From positions 93,481-157,480 of the forward strand of contig NZ_JAIFZQ010000002.1 of NCBI RefSeq assembly GCF_019710585.1: 64,000 nucleotides of DNA, written 5' to 3'. Source of the DNA: Arthrobacter sp. MAHUQ-56. Lineage in GTDB: Bacteria; Actinomycetota; Actinomycetes; Actinomycetales; Micrococcaceae. Position 1 is the stretch's first letter. Every line of letters starts with the position of its first letter. Both the position numbers and the translations under genes were made by a program. This document shows, piece by piece, positions 8,204 to 17,343 of this stretch. The notes under the pieces were generated by a model, which made no database searches, was not told the origin of the DNA, and saw only the letters and a program-made list of their open reading frames with translations.

Positions 8204-9396
8204 CACCCGAAACGGCCGCGAACGGCACCGATTTTTACCTCATGGACGATTTCCTCAGCGCTGAGGACCGGGCGCTCCGGCTCAAAGTCCGCGCCTTCGT
8301 CGACAAAGACCTGCTGCCGGTCATCAACGGCTATTGGGAACGTGCCGAGTTCCCCTTCGAACTTGTACCCAAACTTGCCGGGCTCGGCATCGTCGGAACA
8401 ACCATTCAGGGCTACGGATGCCCTGGGCTAAGCCGGCTTGCCGCGGGGATTGTCGCCGCCGAGGTGTCCCGCGGCGACGGTTCCGTCAACACCTTCCTCG
8501 GCGTCCAGTCCGGACTGGCGATGGGAACCATCAACATGCTCGGCAGCGAGGAGCAAAAGCAGCGCTGGCTCCCTTCCATGGCCGCCCTTGGCAAGATCGG
8601 CGCCTTCGCCCTGACCGAACCCGAGCACGGGTCTGATTCGGTGGCGCTTGAAACCAGCGCCCGGCGGGACGGGGACAGCTACATCATCAACGGGCGGAAG
8701 CGCTGGATCGGCAACGCCAGCATGGCCGACGTCGTCATCATCTTTGCCCGCGACGAAGCGGATGCCAAGGTCAAGGCGTTCGTGATGGAGCGTAACGAGG
8801 ACGGCAGCTTTCCAGAGGGGTATTCCACGGAAGTCATCACCGGCAAGATTGGCAAGCGGGCGATCCTCCAACCGGACATCACCCTCGAGAACCTTCGGGT
8901 CCCTGCATCCAACCGACTCACGGAATGCCATTCGTTCAAGGACGTCACCAGGGTCCTCACTTCCACACGCAGCGGCGCGTCCTGGGAGTCCTACGGCCAC
9001 GCAATGGCCGCATACGAGATCGCAGTGGACTACGCGAAGACCCGCCAGCAGTTCGGTAAACCAATCGGCAGTTTCCAGCTGGTGCAGAACAAGCTGGCCA
9101 ACATGCTTGCAGAACTGACAGCCATGCAGCTGATCTGCTTTCGCCTTGCCGTGCTGGCCGAGGACGGGCGTATGACTGGGCCCATGGCCTCCATGGCCAA
9201 GATGCACACGGCCCGGAAAGCCCGCTGGATCTGTTCAGAGGCACGGGACATGCTCGGCGGCAACGGCATGCTGCTGGAGAACCACGTGGCGAGGCACATG
9301 ACCGACATGGAGGTCGTCTCCACCTATGAGGGCACGGACTCGATCCAATCCCTTCTCGTTGGCCGCGAGATCACCGGCCTCTCCGCCTTCAGCTAG
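8200..9396 (+). CDS. Acyl-CoA dehydrogenase, GcdH-like paralogue lacking the glutaryl-binding residues
   Basis: A 398-residue acyl-CoA dehydrogenase related to the gcdH product at 4081-5274: GYGCPGLS, FALTEPEHGSDS, LGGNGM and the catalytic Glu377 in TYEGTDSIQ. The positions equivalent to Glu93 and Arg100 of that protein are Ser90 and Asn97 here, so the carboxylate clamp of glutaryl-CoA dehydrogenases is lost. It should dehydrogenate a different acyl-CoA, perhaps without decarboxylation. The start overlaps the thioesterase stop by four bases. A substrate such as a substituted or unbranched acyl-CoA is only a guess. Confidence 0.85.
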   Translation: MTPETAANGTDFYLMDDFLSAEDRALRLKVRAFVDKDLLPVINGYWERAEFPFELVPKLAGLGIVGTTIQGYGCPGLSRLAAGIVAAEVSRGDGSVNTFLGVQSGLAMGTINMLGSEEQKQRWLPSMAALGKIGAFALTEPEHGSDSVALETSARRDGDSYIINGRKRWIGNASMADVVIIFARDEADAKVKAFVMERNEDGSFPEGYSTEVITGKIGKRAILQPDITLENLRVPASNRLTECHSFKDVTRVLTSTRSGASWESYGHAMAAYEIAVDYAKTRQQFGKPIGSFQLVQNKLANMLAELTAMQLICFRLAVLAEDGRMTGPMASMAKMHTARKARWICSEARDMLGGNGMLLENHVARHMTDMEVVSTYEGTDSIQSLLVGREITGLSAFS

Positions 9397-9459
9397 CTCC
9401 CGGGCGGGCCCGACGCGGGCTTGCCAAAGCACGCTCCAAACACCAGCAAAGGAAATCTC

Positions 9460-10236
9460 ATGAGCAATTTCACCAACCGGGTGGCAGTAGTCACTGGAGG
9501 GGCGCAGGGGATCGGCGCAGCCACCGCGCTGAAACTGGCCAGTGGGGGCGCCACTGTCGCCGTCCTGGACCTCAACGAGGACCGCGCCAAGGACACTGCA
9601 CAGCGTATCTCGGACCACAAGGACGTCGTGGCGGCGGGCGGAAAGGCCGTTGCCGCCCGCTGCGACGTCACGGATGAGGCAGCCGTAGACCGGGTATTCG
9701 ATGACATCCACCGGGAGTTCGGCCGGCTGGACATCCTGGTCAACAACGCCGGGATCACCCGCGACAACATGTTCTTCAAGATGGAGCGGCAGGATTGGGA
9801 TTCGGTCCTGGCCACGAACCTCACCAGCGCCTACCTCTGCACGCGGGCTGCACAGCGCTACATGGTTCCGGCCAAGTACGGCAAGATCGTCTCGCTCAGC
9901 AGCCGCAGCGCGCTGGGCAACCGTGGCCAGGCCAACTATGCGGCTGCAAAGGCCGGCATCCAGGGCCTGACCGCGACGCTCGCCATCGAACTTGGTCCGT
10001 TCAACATCACGGTCAATGCGGTGGCGCCGGGATACATCGCCACCTCAATGACTGCCGCAACGGCAGAGCGGGTGGGGGCCAGCCCGGCCGAGCACCAGCA
10101 GGCGGTGGCGGAGCGAACCCCACTGGGACGTGTAGGCCAGCCGGAGGAAGTGGCAGGGGCCGTGGCTTTCTTCGCCGGTGACGACTCCTCTTACGTCTCC
10201 GGCCAGACCCTTTACATTAACGGCGGGGCCCGCTGA
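9460..10236 (+). CDS. SDR-family 3-hydroxyacyl-CoA / 3-oxoacyl reductase
   Basis: A 258-residue short-chain dehydrogenase with the Rossmann motif TGGAQGIGAA, NNAGIT, catalytic Ser in SLSSRSA and YAAAK as the Tyr-Lys pair. It is most like FabG/PhaB enzymes. I chose the ATG at 9460 (AAAGGA upstream) over a 13-codon longer frame. Between a dehydrogenase and a thiolase it fits oxidation of 3-hydroxybutyryl-CoA to acetoacetyl-CoA, the third step after crotonyl-CoA. Its stop overlaps the thiolase start by one base (TGATG). Confidence 0.85.
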   Translation: MSNFTNRVAVVTGGAQGIGAATALKLASGGATVAVLDLNEDRAKDTAQRISDHKDVVAAGGKAVAARCDVTDEAAVDRVFDDIHREFGRLDILVNNAGITRDNMFFKMERQDWDSVLATNLTSAYLCTRAAQRYMVPAKYGKIVSLSSRSALGNRGQANYAAAKAGIQGLTATLAIELGPFNITVNAVAPGYIATSMTAATAERVGASPAEHQQAVAERTPLGRVGQPEEVAGAVAFFAGDDSSYVSGQTLYINGGAR

Positions 10237-11429
10237 TGCCCGAGGCATTCCTCGTCGGGGGCGTCCGCACCCCGGTGGGCCGTCACGGCGGCGTGCTCGC
10301 AACGGTCCGTCCCGACGACATGGCCGCGCTTGTGCTTCAAGCCGCAGTGGACAGGGCCGGCGTCGATCCTGCCACCGTTGACGAGGTCATCTTTGGCTGT
10401 GTTAACCAGGCCGGTGAGGACAACCGTAACGTTGCCCGGATGGCCGCACTGCTGGCCGGGTTCCCGCACGCCGTACCGGCCGTGACCGTCAACAGGCTCT
10501 GTGCCTCCGGGCTAACCGCCATCAGCATGGCGGCGCAGTCGGTGCGCAACGGTGACGCCGACCTTGTGGTGGCCGGCGGCGTAGAGTCCATGACCCGCGC
10601 GCCGTGGGTGATGGCAAAGCCGGAGAAGCCCTACTCCAAACCGGGTGAACTCGCGGACACCTCAATCGGTGCACGTTTTGTTAACCCGCGGATGGAGTCG
10701 GGGGCACTGTTTTCCATGCCCGAAACGGCAGAAGAGGTAGCGAAGCGGGAGGGGATTTCCCGTGCCGAGGCGGACAGCTTTGCACTTCGCTCGCACAACC
10801 TGGCGGTGGCGGCGATCGACGCCGGCCGTTTCAGCGACGAGATAGTCCCGGTTCCGGTCACGGGCCGGCGGGGCGAAGTCTCGCTGGTGGACACCGATGA
10901 GGGACCCAGGCGTGGGTCAACCGCTGATGCCCTGGCCGCCCTCCGGCCGATCGTGGCGCCCCGCGGAGTGGTCACCGCTGGCAACTCCAGTTCCCTCAAC
11001 GACGGCGCATCAGCTGTATTGGTGGCCAGTGGCGAGGCCGTGGAGCGCTACGGGCTCACGCCCCGGGCCCGCATCGTGACCAGCCAAGCGGCCGGTGTCG
11101 CTCCGGACGTAATGGGCATCGGCCCGGTGCCTGCGACGCAAAAGGCCTTGGCCAAGGCGCGCTGGGACCTGGCCGAGGTGGGCGCCGTCGAACTCAACGA
11201 GGCGTTCGCAGCGCAGGCACTGGCCTGCATGCGGCTGCTCGGAATGGATGCGGGAATTGTCAACAACGACGGCGGTGCGATCGCCCTGGGCCATCCCCTG
11301 GGCTCCTCCGGATCACGGATCGTCGTCACGCTGCTGGGCCGGATGGAACGCGAAGACGCCAGCCGCGGCCTGGCCACCATGTGCGTGGGCCTGGGCCAGG
11401 GCGTCGCCATGCTGCTGGAGAGGGTTTAG
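10236..11429 (+). CDS. Acetyl-CoA acetyltransferase (thiolase)
   Basis: A 397-residue thiolase with all catalytic elements: nucleophilic Cys in NRLCASGL (about residue 89), His in GGAIALGHPLG and the second Cys in CVGLGQGVAML near the C-terminus. In this operon it would cleave acetoacetyl-CoA to two acetyl-CoA. It is coupled to the SDR upstream (one-base overlap) and followed directly by the MaoC gene with no spacer. Confidence 0.92.
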   Translation: MPEAFLVGGVRTPVGRHGGVLATVRPDDMAALVLQAAVDRAGVDPATVDEVIFGCVNQAGEDNRNVARMAALLAGFPHAVPAVTVNRLCASGLTAISMAAQSVRNGDADLVVAGGVESMTRAPWVMAKPEKPYSKPGELADTSIGARFVNPRMESGALFSMPETAEEVAKREGISRAEADSFALRSHNLAVAAIDAGRFSDEIVPVPVTGRRGEVSLVDTDEGPRRGSTADALAALRPIVAPRGVVTAGNSSSLNDGASAVLVASGEAVERYGLTPRARIVTSQAAGVAPDVMGIGPVPATQKALAKARWDLAEVGAVELNEAFAAQALACMRLLGMDAGIVNNDGGAIALGHPLGSSGSRIVVTLLGRMEREDASRGLATMCVGLGQGVAMLLERV

Positions 11430-11882
11430 ATGAGACTGTTCAAGGACGCCGCCGAGTTGGCCAGTATGGCTGGCCAGGAAATCGGGGTGAGTGGATGGCA
11501 TACCCTGGACCAATCCCAGATCCAGGCTTTCGCCGACGCCACCCTGGACCAACAGTGGATACACACGGACCCGGAGCGGGCAGCAGGCGGCCCCTTCGGG
11601 GCCACTGTAGCCCACGGCTACCTCAGCTTGTCGCTGCTGCCATACCTGGCCGGCCAGGTCTACCGGGTCGACGGGGCCGCGATGATCATCAACTACGGTC
11701 TGAACAAGGTAAGGTTCCCGGCGCCGGCCAGGGTCAACTCACGCATCAGGGACCGGCTGACGCTGGCCTCGGTGAGCGAGACAGCCAATGGGCGGCAGCT
11801 GCAGTTCAATCACCTGATCGAACTGGAAGGCTCGCAAAAGCCTGCCTGCATAGCGGAGACTGTCTCCCTGCTCCCGAACTGA
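11430..11882 (+). CDS. MaoC-family enoyl-CoA hydratase
   Basis: A 150-residue hot-dog-fold hydratase of the MaoC type. FADATLDQQWIHTDPE holds the conserved Asp and His of the hydratase-2 motif, followed by GGPFGATVAHGYL. It begins at the base after the thiolase stop. In the island it would hydrate crotonyl-CoA to 3-hydroxybutyryl-CoA; MaoC enzymes commonly make the (R)-isomer, which matches a PhaB/FabG-type SDR rather than a classical 3-hydroxyacyl-CoA dehydrogenase. Confidence 0.85.
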   Translation: MRLFKDAAELASMAGQEIGVSGWHTLDQSQIQAFADATLDQQWIHTDPERAAGGPFGATVAHGYLSLSLLPYLAGQVYRVDGAAMIINYGLNKVRFPAPARVNSRIRDRLTLASVSETANGRQLQFNHLIELEGSQKPACIAETVSLLPN

Positions 11883-11969
11883 ACTGCCCTTGAAGACCTT
11901 GCACCACCATCCGAACAACGACGTTTGCCTCCGGGCCTGCCGACAGGCTCTACACAAGGGAGAAACCCC

Positions 11970-13346
11970 ATGGTCACAGAAAACCCGAACCTGAAGTATG
12001 CCGCCGCCGACCCCCAGGGCCTGGCATCGGAGCTGCAGGTAACGCCGGCTGAACTGCGCCGCACCTCCATTTCGTCGTTCCTTGGTTCCGCCTTGGAATA
12101 CATGGACTTTACGCTCTACACCCTGGCGGCAGCGCTGGTCTTCGGGCCGCTCTTCTTCCCCAACACGGACCCGGCGATGGCATTGATGGCGAGCTTTGCC
12201 GCGTTCGGTTCCGGGTTTCTCGTCCGGCCCCTGGGCGGAATCTACTTCGGCTACCTTGGGGACAAGTATGGGCGGAAATCCGTCCTAGTCATCACCGTGG
12301 GGATGATGGGTATCGCCACCTTGGGAATGGGTCTGTTGCCCACATTTGCCCAGATCGGGGTCGCGGCCCCAATCCTCCTGGTGCTCCTGCGGCTTATCCA
12401 GGGCTTCGGCGCGGGCGCGGAGCTATCCGGGGCCTCGCTGCTGCTGGTGGAATCCGCTCCTTCCGGTAAGCGCGGCTTTTACGGCGCCGTGGTGGCACTG
12501 GGAACGGCGACCGGCGTGCTCCTGGCCAGCGGACTGTGGCTGCTGCTCTCGCAGATGCCCAAGGACGAGTTCCTTGCCTGGGGATGGCGTATTCCCTTCC
12601 TGCTCAGCGTCGGTACCACCCTAGTGGCGCTCTACCTTCGTCGCAGCGTGAGCGAATCACCGGTCTTCGAGGCGGTCAAGGCGCGGCGTGCCGCGGCACG
12701 TCTGGAAGCCAGGCAGCAAAGCATCTGGCGTGACGCCGCGGACGCCAAAAAGGCCTTCCTCGTCTCCCTGGGTATCAAACTCGGCGAAAACGGTTCGGTC
12801 TACCTCGTCAAGGGCTTCCTGATCGGCTGGACGGTATCGGTGGTGAAAATGGACGCAAACCTCGTCACCACCGGTGTAACACTCGGCTCCGTCCTGGGCG
12901 TGGCCACAGTCCTGCTGACCGGGAAGCTCACTGACCGATTCGGCCGCCGCAGGGTCTGGCTCTGGCTCTCCGGGTTCCAGTTCGCCTTTACGATTCCCGC
13001 GATGCTGATGATCGAAACGCGTAACCCTGTGCTGGTGGCCCTGGTCTTCGTCATCTTCGTTGGCGGTCCACTGCCGAATCTGTATGGCGTGGAGTCAACC
13101 TGGCTGGTGGAAATGTTCGGGTCCAAACGCCGCTTTTCCTTCATGACCACGGTCAAGGAAATCGGCGCGGTCCTGTCCGGCGGTCTCGGCCCCATCATCG
13201 CAGCCAGCGTCGTTGCTGCGACCGGGCCGGGGTGGATTCCGGTAGCCGGAATCCTCATGGCCTACGCTGCGATCGGTATTGTGGCAGGGTTCTTTGCGCC
13301 GGAAACCAGGGGCCGGGACCTCAATGCGGAGGCCGACGCGTTCTAA
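11970..13346 (+). CDS. MFS transporter, metabolite:H+ symporter (MHS) family
   Basis: A 458-residue permease with about 12 predicted membrane segments. The MHS pattern is clear: FLGSALEYMDFTLY at the first segment, FGYLGDKYGRKSVL in the 2-3 loop and RLIQGFGAGAELSGA. Family members import carboxylates and osmolytes with protons. As the last gene of the catabolic operon it is the likely glutarate or dicarboxylate importer (inference). The ATG at 11970 follows AAGGGAG; a longer frame adds 15 unlikely residues. A hairpin terminator follows. Confidence 0.85.
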   Translation: MVTENPNLKYAAADPQGLASELQVTPAELRRTSISSFLGSALEYMDFTLYTLAAALVFGPLFFPNTDPAMALMASFAAFGSGFLVRPLGGIYFGYLGDKYGRKSVLVITVGMMGIATLGMGLLPTFAQIGVAAPILLVLLRLIQGFGAGAELSGASLLLVESAPSGKRGFYGAVVALGTATGVLLASGLWLLLSQMPKDEFLAWGWRIPFLLSVGTTLVALYLRRSVSESPVFEAVKARRAAARLEARQQSIWRDAADAKKAFLVSLGIKLGENGSVYLVKGFLIGWTVSVVKMDANLVTTGVTLGSVLGVATVLLTGKLTDRFGRRRVWLWLSGFQFAFTIPAMLMIETRNPVLVALVFVIFVGGPLPNLYGVESTWLVEMFGSKRRFSFMTTVKEIGAVLSGGLGPIIAASVVAATGPGWIPVAGILMAYAAIGIVAGFFAPETRGRDLNAEADAF

Positions 13347-13392
13347 GCCGCGCCCAGGAGCCGGCCGATGTGAAGCCGACCTCGTTCCCGTG

Positions 13393-13438
13393 TTACAGGC
13401 GGACGATGACGGGACCTCCCGCCGTCGTCCGCCTGTAA
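13393..13438. terminator. Bidirectional hairpin terminator
   Basis: A 14-bp perfect inverted repeat (TTACAGGCGGACGA at 13393-13406, TCGTCCGCCTGTAA at 13425-13438) with a further CGGG/CCCG pairing inside the loop. It lies between convergent genes, the MHS transporter and the ABC exporter, and probably ends both transcripts. Confidence 0.75.
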
Positions 13439-13459
13439 AGCGTCCATTCGCGTCAGGCC

Positions 13460-15481
13460 TCAAACCTCCGCCACAGGAGCCGCGAACTGGGCCTCGTACA
13501 GCCGGGCGTAGGCCCCGCCGGCAGCCAGCAGTGACGCGTGCGTCCCCTGCTCCACGATCTGCCCGTTCTCCATCACCAGGATGAGGTCGGCGTCGCGGAT
13601 CGTGGACAGGCGGTGCGCGATCACAAATGAAGTCCGGTCGCTCCTCAAAGCACTCATGGCCTTTTGCACCAGCACCTCGGTCCGGGTATCCACCGAGGAC
13701 GTTGCCTCGTCCAGGATCAGCACCGACGGCTGCGCCAGGAACGCCCTGGCAATCGTCAGCAGCTGCTTCTCACCCGCGGACACGTTGGACCCTTCATCGT
13801 CCAGCACGGTGTCGTACCCCTCGGGCAAGGATTTCACGAACCGGTCCACATACGTAGCCCGCGCGGCCTCCAGAACCTCCGAAGAAGTAGCAGTAGGCCG
13901 TCCGTAAGCGATGTTGTCGCGGATGGTCCCGCCGAACAGCCACGTATCCTGCAGCACCATGCCCATCCGCGAGCGCAGGTCGTGCCGGGTCATGGTGGTG
14001 ATGTCCACCCCGTCCAGCGTGATCCGCCCGCCATCCAGCTCGTAGAACCGCATCATCAGGTTCACCAGCGTCGTCTTGCCCGCCCCGGTTGGCCCCACGA
14101 TCGCCACCGTCTGCCCCGGCTCCGCAACGAGAGACAACCCAGTAATCAGCGGCTTGTCCGGCGAATACGAGAACGACACGTCCTCAAACACCAACCGCCC
14201 CCGCGCACGCCCGTCCGGACTCTGCAAAACAGGAGGATCCGCAGACTGCTCCTCCGTATCCAGCAACTCGAACACCCGCTCGGCGGACGCAACGCCGGAC
14301 TGCAGCAGGTTAGCCATCGACCCCAGCTGCGCCAGCGGCTGCGTGAACTGCCGCGAGTACTGGATGAACGCCTGCACATCGCCCAGCTGCATCGCCCCGG
14401 ATGCCACCTGCAGGCCGCCCACCACCGCAATCCCCACGTACACCAGGTTCCCGATGAACGTCATGGCCGGCATGATCAGCCCGGAAATGAACTGCGCCCC
14501 GAAGCTCGCCTCATACAGCTCGGCGTTCTTCTGCCGGAACCGGTCCCCCACCTCCCGCTGCCGGCCGAACACCTTCACCAGCGCATGCCCGGTGTAGGTC
14601 TCCTCGATCTGCCCGTTCAACTCGCCGGTGTTCTTCCACTGCTGCACGAACAGCTTCTGCGAGCGCTTGGCGATCAGGGCGGTGATCCCCAGCGTCAGCG
14701 GGATGGTCACCAGCGCGATCAGCGCCAGCGTGGGCGACAGGATGAACATCATCACCAGCACGCCCAGCACTGTCAGCACCGACGTCACGGCCTGCGAAAT
14801 GGACTGCTGCAGGCTCTGCGAGATGTTGTCCACGTCGTTGGTCACCCGGCTGAGCAGCTCGCCGCGCTGGATCGTGTCGAAGTACCGCAGCGGAAGCCGG
14901 TTGATCTTGGCCTCAATCTGCTCGCGCAACCCGAACACCGTCCGCTGGACTACGCCGTTCAGCACATACGCCGTCCCCCACATGAACGCCGAGCCCAGCA
15001 CATACAGCACCAGCGCCCACGTCAGCACGCCGGCGAGGGCAGCGAAGTCGATCCCCTGCCCCGGCGTCAGCGTCATGGCGCTGAGCATGTCCGCCTTCTG
15101 GTTCTCCCCCGACGCCCGCAGCATCGCAATCAGCTGCGCCTGCGACATCCCCGGCGGCAGCTGCTTGGACACCACCCCGGCGAAAATCAGGTTGGTGCCC
15201 TCGCCCAGCAGCCGCGGCCCGATCACCTGCAGCACCACGCCCGCGACGGCCATCAGCAGCACCAGCACCAGCCAGAACCGTTCCGGCCGCAGCGTGCCCA
15301 GCAGCCGCTTGGCGGACGCGCCGAAGTTCATCGCCTTCTCCGCCGGGACGTTCATCCCGGCAAACGGTCCGCCATGCCCGGGGCCGCCGCGCGGCCTGGG
15401 AATGCGTACGACGTCGGCCTGGCCGCTTCCGAAGGCAGGCGCACCTTTGGTGCCGCGCGCCTGAGTGGGTCCGTGACTCAT
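13460..15481 (-). CDS. ABC exporter half-transporter, catalytically competent subunit
   Basis: A 673-residue type-I exporter with N-terminal transmembrane domain (about residues 70-370) and C-terminal ATPase. The nucleotide-binding domain has Walker A GPTGAGKTT, Walker B LILDEATSSVD with catalytic Glu, and H-loop IAHRLST. The signature is VSAGEKQ rather than LSGGQ. Together with the partner at 15478-17211 this is the pattern of heterodimeric exporters with one consensus and one degenerate ATP site. Substrate unknown; drug or lipid export is typical of the family. Its start overlaps the partner's stop by four bases. Confidence 0.9.
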   Translation of the reverse strand: MSHGPTQARGTKGAPAFGSGQADVVRIPRPRGGPGHGGPFAGMNVPAEKAMNFGASAKRLLGTLRPERFWLVLVLLMAVAGVVLQVIGPRLLGEGTNLIFAGVVSKQLPPGMSQAQLIAMLRASGENQKADMLSAMTLTPGQGIDFAALAGVLTWALVLYVLGSAFMWGTAYVLNGVVQRTVFGLREQIEAKINRLPLRYFDTIQRGELLSRVTNDVDNISQSLQQSISQAVTSVLTVLGVLVMMFILSPTLALIALVTIPLTLGITALIAKRSQKLFVQQWKNTGELNGQIEETYTGHALVKVFGRQREVGDRFRQKNAELYEASFGAQFISGLIMPAMTFIGNLVYVGIAVVGGLQVASGAMQLGDVQAFIQYSRQFTQPLAQLGSMANLLQSGVASAERVFELLDTEEQSADPPVLQSPDGRARGRLVFEDVSFSYSPDKPLITGLSLVAEPGQTVAIVGPTGAGKTTLVNLMMRFYELDGGRITLDGVDITTMTRHDLRSRMGMVLQDTWLFGGTIRDNIAYGRPTATSSEVLEAARATYVDRFVKSLPEGYDTVLDDEGSNVSAGEKQLLTIARAFLAQPSVLILDEATSSVDTRTEVLVQKAMSALRSDRTSFVIAHRLSTIRDADLILVMENGQIVEQGTHASLLAAGGAYARLYEAQFAAPVAEV

Positions 15482-17211
15482 ACCGTCTCCTCCGCCGCCA
15501 GCTGGGACGACACAATCTCGCGGTACGTCTCCGATGTCTCCAGCAACTCATGGTGCGTTCCGTGCGCAACGATCCTGCCGTCGTCAAGCACCAAGATCTG
15601 GTCCGCATCCACGATGCTGGACACGCGCTGGGCGATGACCACCATCGTGGCCCCCGCGATGTTGCGCTTGAGGGCCTGCCGCAGCCGGGCATCGGTGCCG
15701 GTGTCCAGCGAGGAGAAGGAGTCGTCAAAAATGTAGAGCTCGGGCCTCTTCACCAGTGCCCGGGCGATGGCCAGCCGCTGCCGCTGGCCGCCGGAAACGT
15801 TCGTGCCGCCCTGCGAGATGGGCGCGTCCAGCCCCTCCTCCATCCGCTCCACGAAGTCCCGCGCCTGGGCGATCTCGAGTGCGGTCCACAGCTCGTCCTC
15901 CGTAGCGTCCGGGTTGCCGTACAGCAGGTTGCTGCGCACGGTGCCGGAGAAGAGGTAGGGCCGCTGCGGCACCAGGCCGATGTGCCCCCAGAGCAGGTCC
16001 GGGTCCAGGTCCCGGACGTCCACGCCATCCATCAGGACCGCCCCGGAGGTGACGTCGAAGAGCCGCGGCATCAGGTTCACCAGGGTGGTCTTGCCCGACC
16101 CCGTGCTGCCGATGATCGCCGTCGTCTCCCCCGCGCGGGCGGTGAAGCTGATCCCGGCCAGGACCGGATGCTCGGCACCCGGGTAGGCGAATCCGACGTC
16201 GCGCATTTCCAGCTCGCCGCGCCGCACCGCGCTGCTGACCGGGTTAGCCGGCGGCACCACGCTGGAGCTGGTGCCCAGCACCTCGCCGATGCGGTCCGCG
16301 GACACCGATGCGCGCGGGATCATCACCGCCATGAACGTGGCCATCATGACGGACATCAGGATCTGCATCAGGTAGCTCAGGAACGCGATCAAGGTGCCCA
16401 CCTGCATGGACCCGTCCTCGATCCGGAACGCGCCGAACCAGATCACGGCCACGCTGGAGACGTTCAGGATCAGCATGACCGTGGGGAACATCAGCGCTAT
16501 CAGCCGGCCGGCGCGGAGGGCAACGTCCGTGACGTCTGTGTTGGCCCCGGCGAACCGCTCCGTCTCCATGTCCTCGCGCACGAACGCCCGCACCACCCGG
16601 ATGCCGGTGAGCTGCTCGCGCAGGACGCGGTTCACGGTATCGATCCGGGCCTGCATTTTGCGGAACAGCGGCACCATCCGCGTAACAATCAGGCCGACGG
16701 CGATCAGCAGCACCGGGACGCACACGGCAATGAGCCACGAGAGCTGGGCGTCCTGCCGGATGGCCATGATCACCCCGCCGATGCTGAGCATGGGTGCGGC
16801 CACCATCAGCGTGGCGGACATCAGCACCAGCTGCTGGACCTGCTGGACGTCGTTGGTGGAACGGGTGATCAGGCTGGGCGCGCCGAACCTGGTGACTTCC
16901 TGCTCCGAGAACCCGCCCACCCGTTCGAAGATGGCGCCGCGCAGGTCCCGGCCCAGGCCCATCGCGGCCTTCGCCCCGAAGTACACGGCAATCACCGCGC
17001 AGGCGATCTGGGCCAGCGTGATCAGCAGCATGACACTGCCGGTGGACAGGATGTAGCCGGTGTCGCCCCGGGCCACACCCTGGTCGATGATGTCCGCGTT
17101 CAGGGTGGGCAGGTACAGCGACGCGATGGACTGCGCCAATTGGAAAATGACGACGGCGACCAGCAGCGCGCGGTGCGGCCGCAGGTATTCGACAAGCAGC
17201 TTCCAGAGCAT
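15478..17211 (-). CDS. ABC exporter half-transporter, degenerate-site subunit
   Basis: A 577-residue type-I exporter (transmembrane domain, then ATPase). Walker A GSTGSGKTT and signature VSGGQRQ are canonical, but Walker B reads YIFDDSFSSLD with Asp in place of the catalytic Glu, and the H-loop reads VIAQRVSS with Gln instead of His. This matches the degenerate half of heterodimeric exporters such as TM287/288 and BmrCD. The ATG at 17211 with GGAG upstream is chosen over a TTG four codons earlier. It is the first gene of the two-gene unit. Confidence 0.9.
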   Translation of the reverse strand: MLWKLLVEYLRPHRALLVAVVIFQLAQSIASLYLPTLNADIIDQGVARGDTGYILSTGSVMLLITLAQIACAVIAVYFGAKAAMGLGRDLRGAIFERVGGFSEQEVTRFGAPSLITRSTNDVQQVQQLVLMSATLMVAAPMLSIGGVIMAIRQDAQLSWLIAVCVPVLLIAVGLIVTRMVPLFRKMQARIDTVNRVLREQLTGIRVVRAFVREDMETERFAGANTDVTDVALRAGRLIALMFPTVMLILNVSSVAVIWFGAFRIEDGSMQVGTLIAFLSYLMQILMSVMMATFMAVMIPRASVSADRIGEVLGTSSSVVPPANPVSSAVRRGELEMRDVGFAYPGAEHPVLAGISFTARAGETTAIIGSTGSGKTTLVNLMPRLFDVTSGAVLMDGVDVRDLDPDLLWGHIGLVPQRPYLFSGTVRSNLLYGNPDATEDELWTALEIAQARDFVERMEEGLDAPISQGGTNVSGGQRQRLAIARALVKRPELYIFDDSFSSLDTGTDARLRQALKRNIAGATMVVIAQRVSSIVDADQILVLDDGRIVAHGTHHELLETSETYREIVSSQLAAEETV

Positions 17212-17343
17212 GGGCGGCTCCAACGTGACGGGGTGTCCACAAAACCTGTGCGAAGGTCAGTGTACGTCCGTGAGCTGGGGATTGACCGGGGCATTTCACC
17301 GGAAAACTGCCGGTTCGCTGGCGGCGTACGAGGGCAGGTGCAG

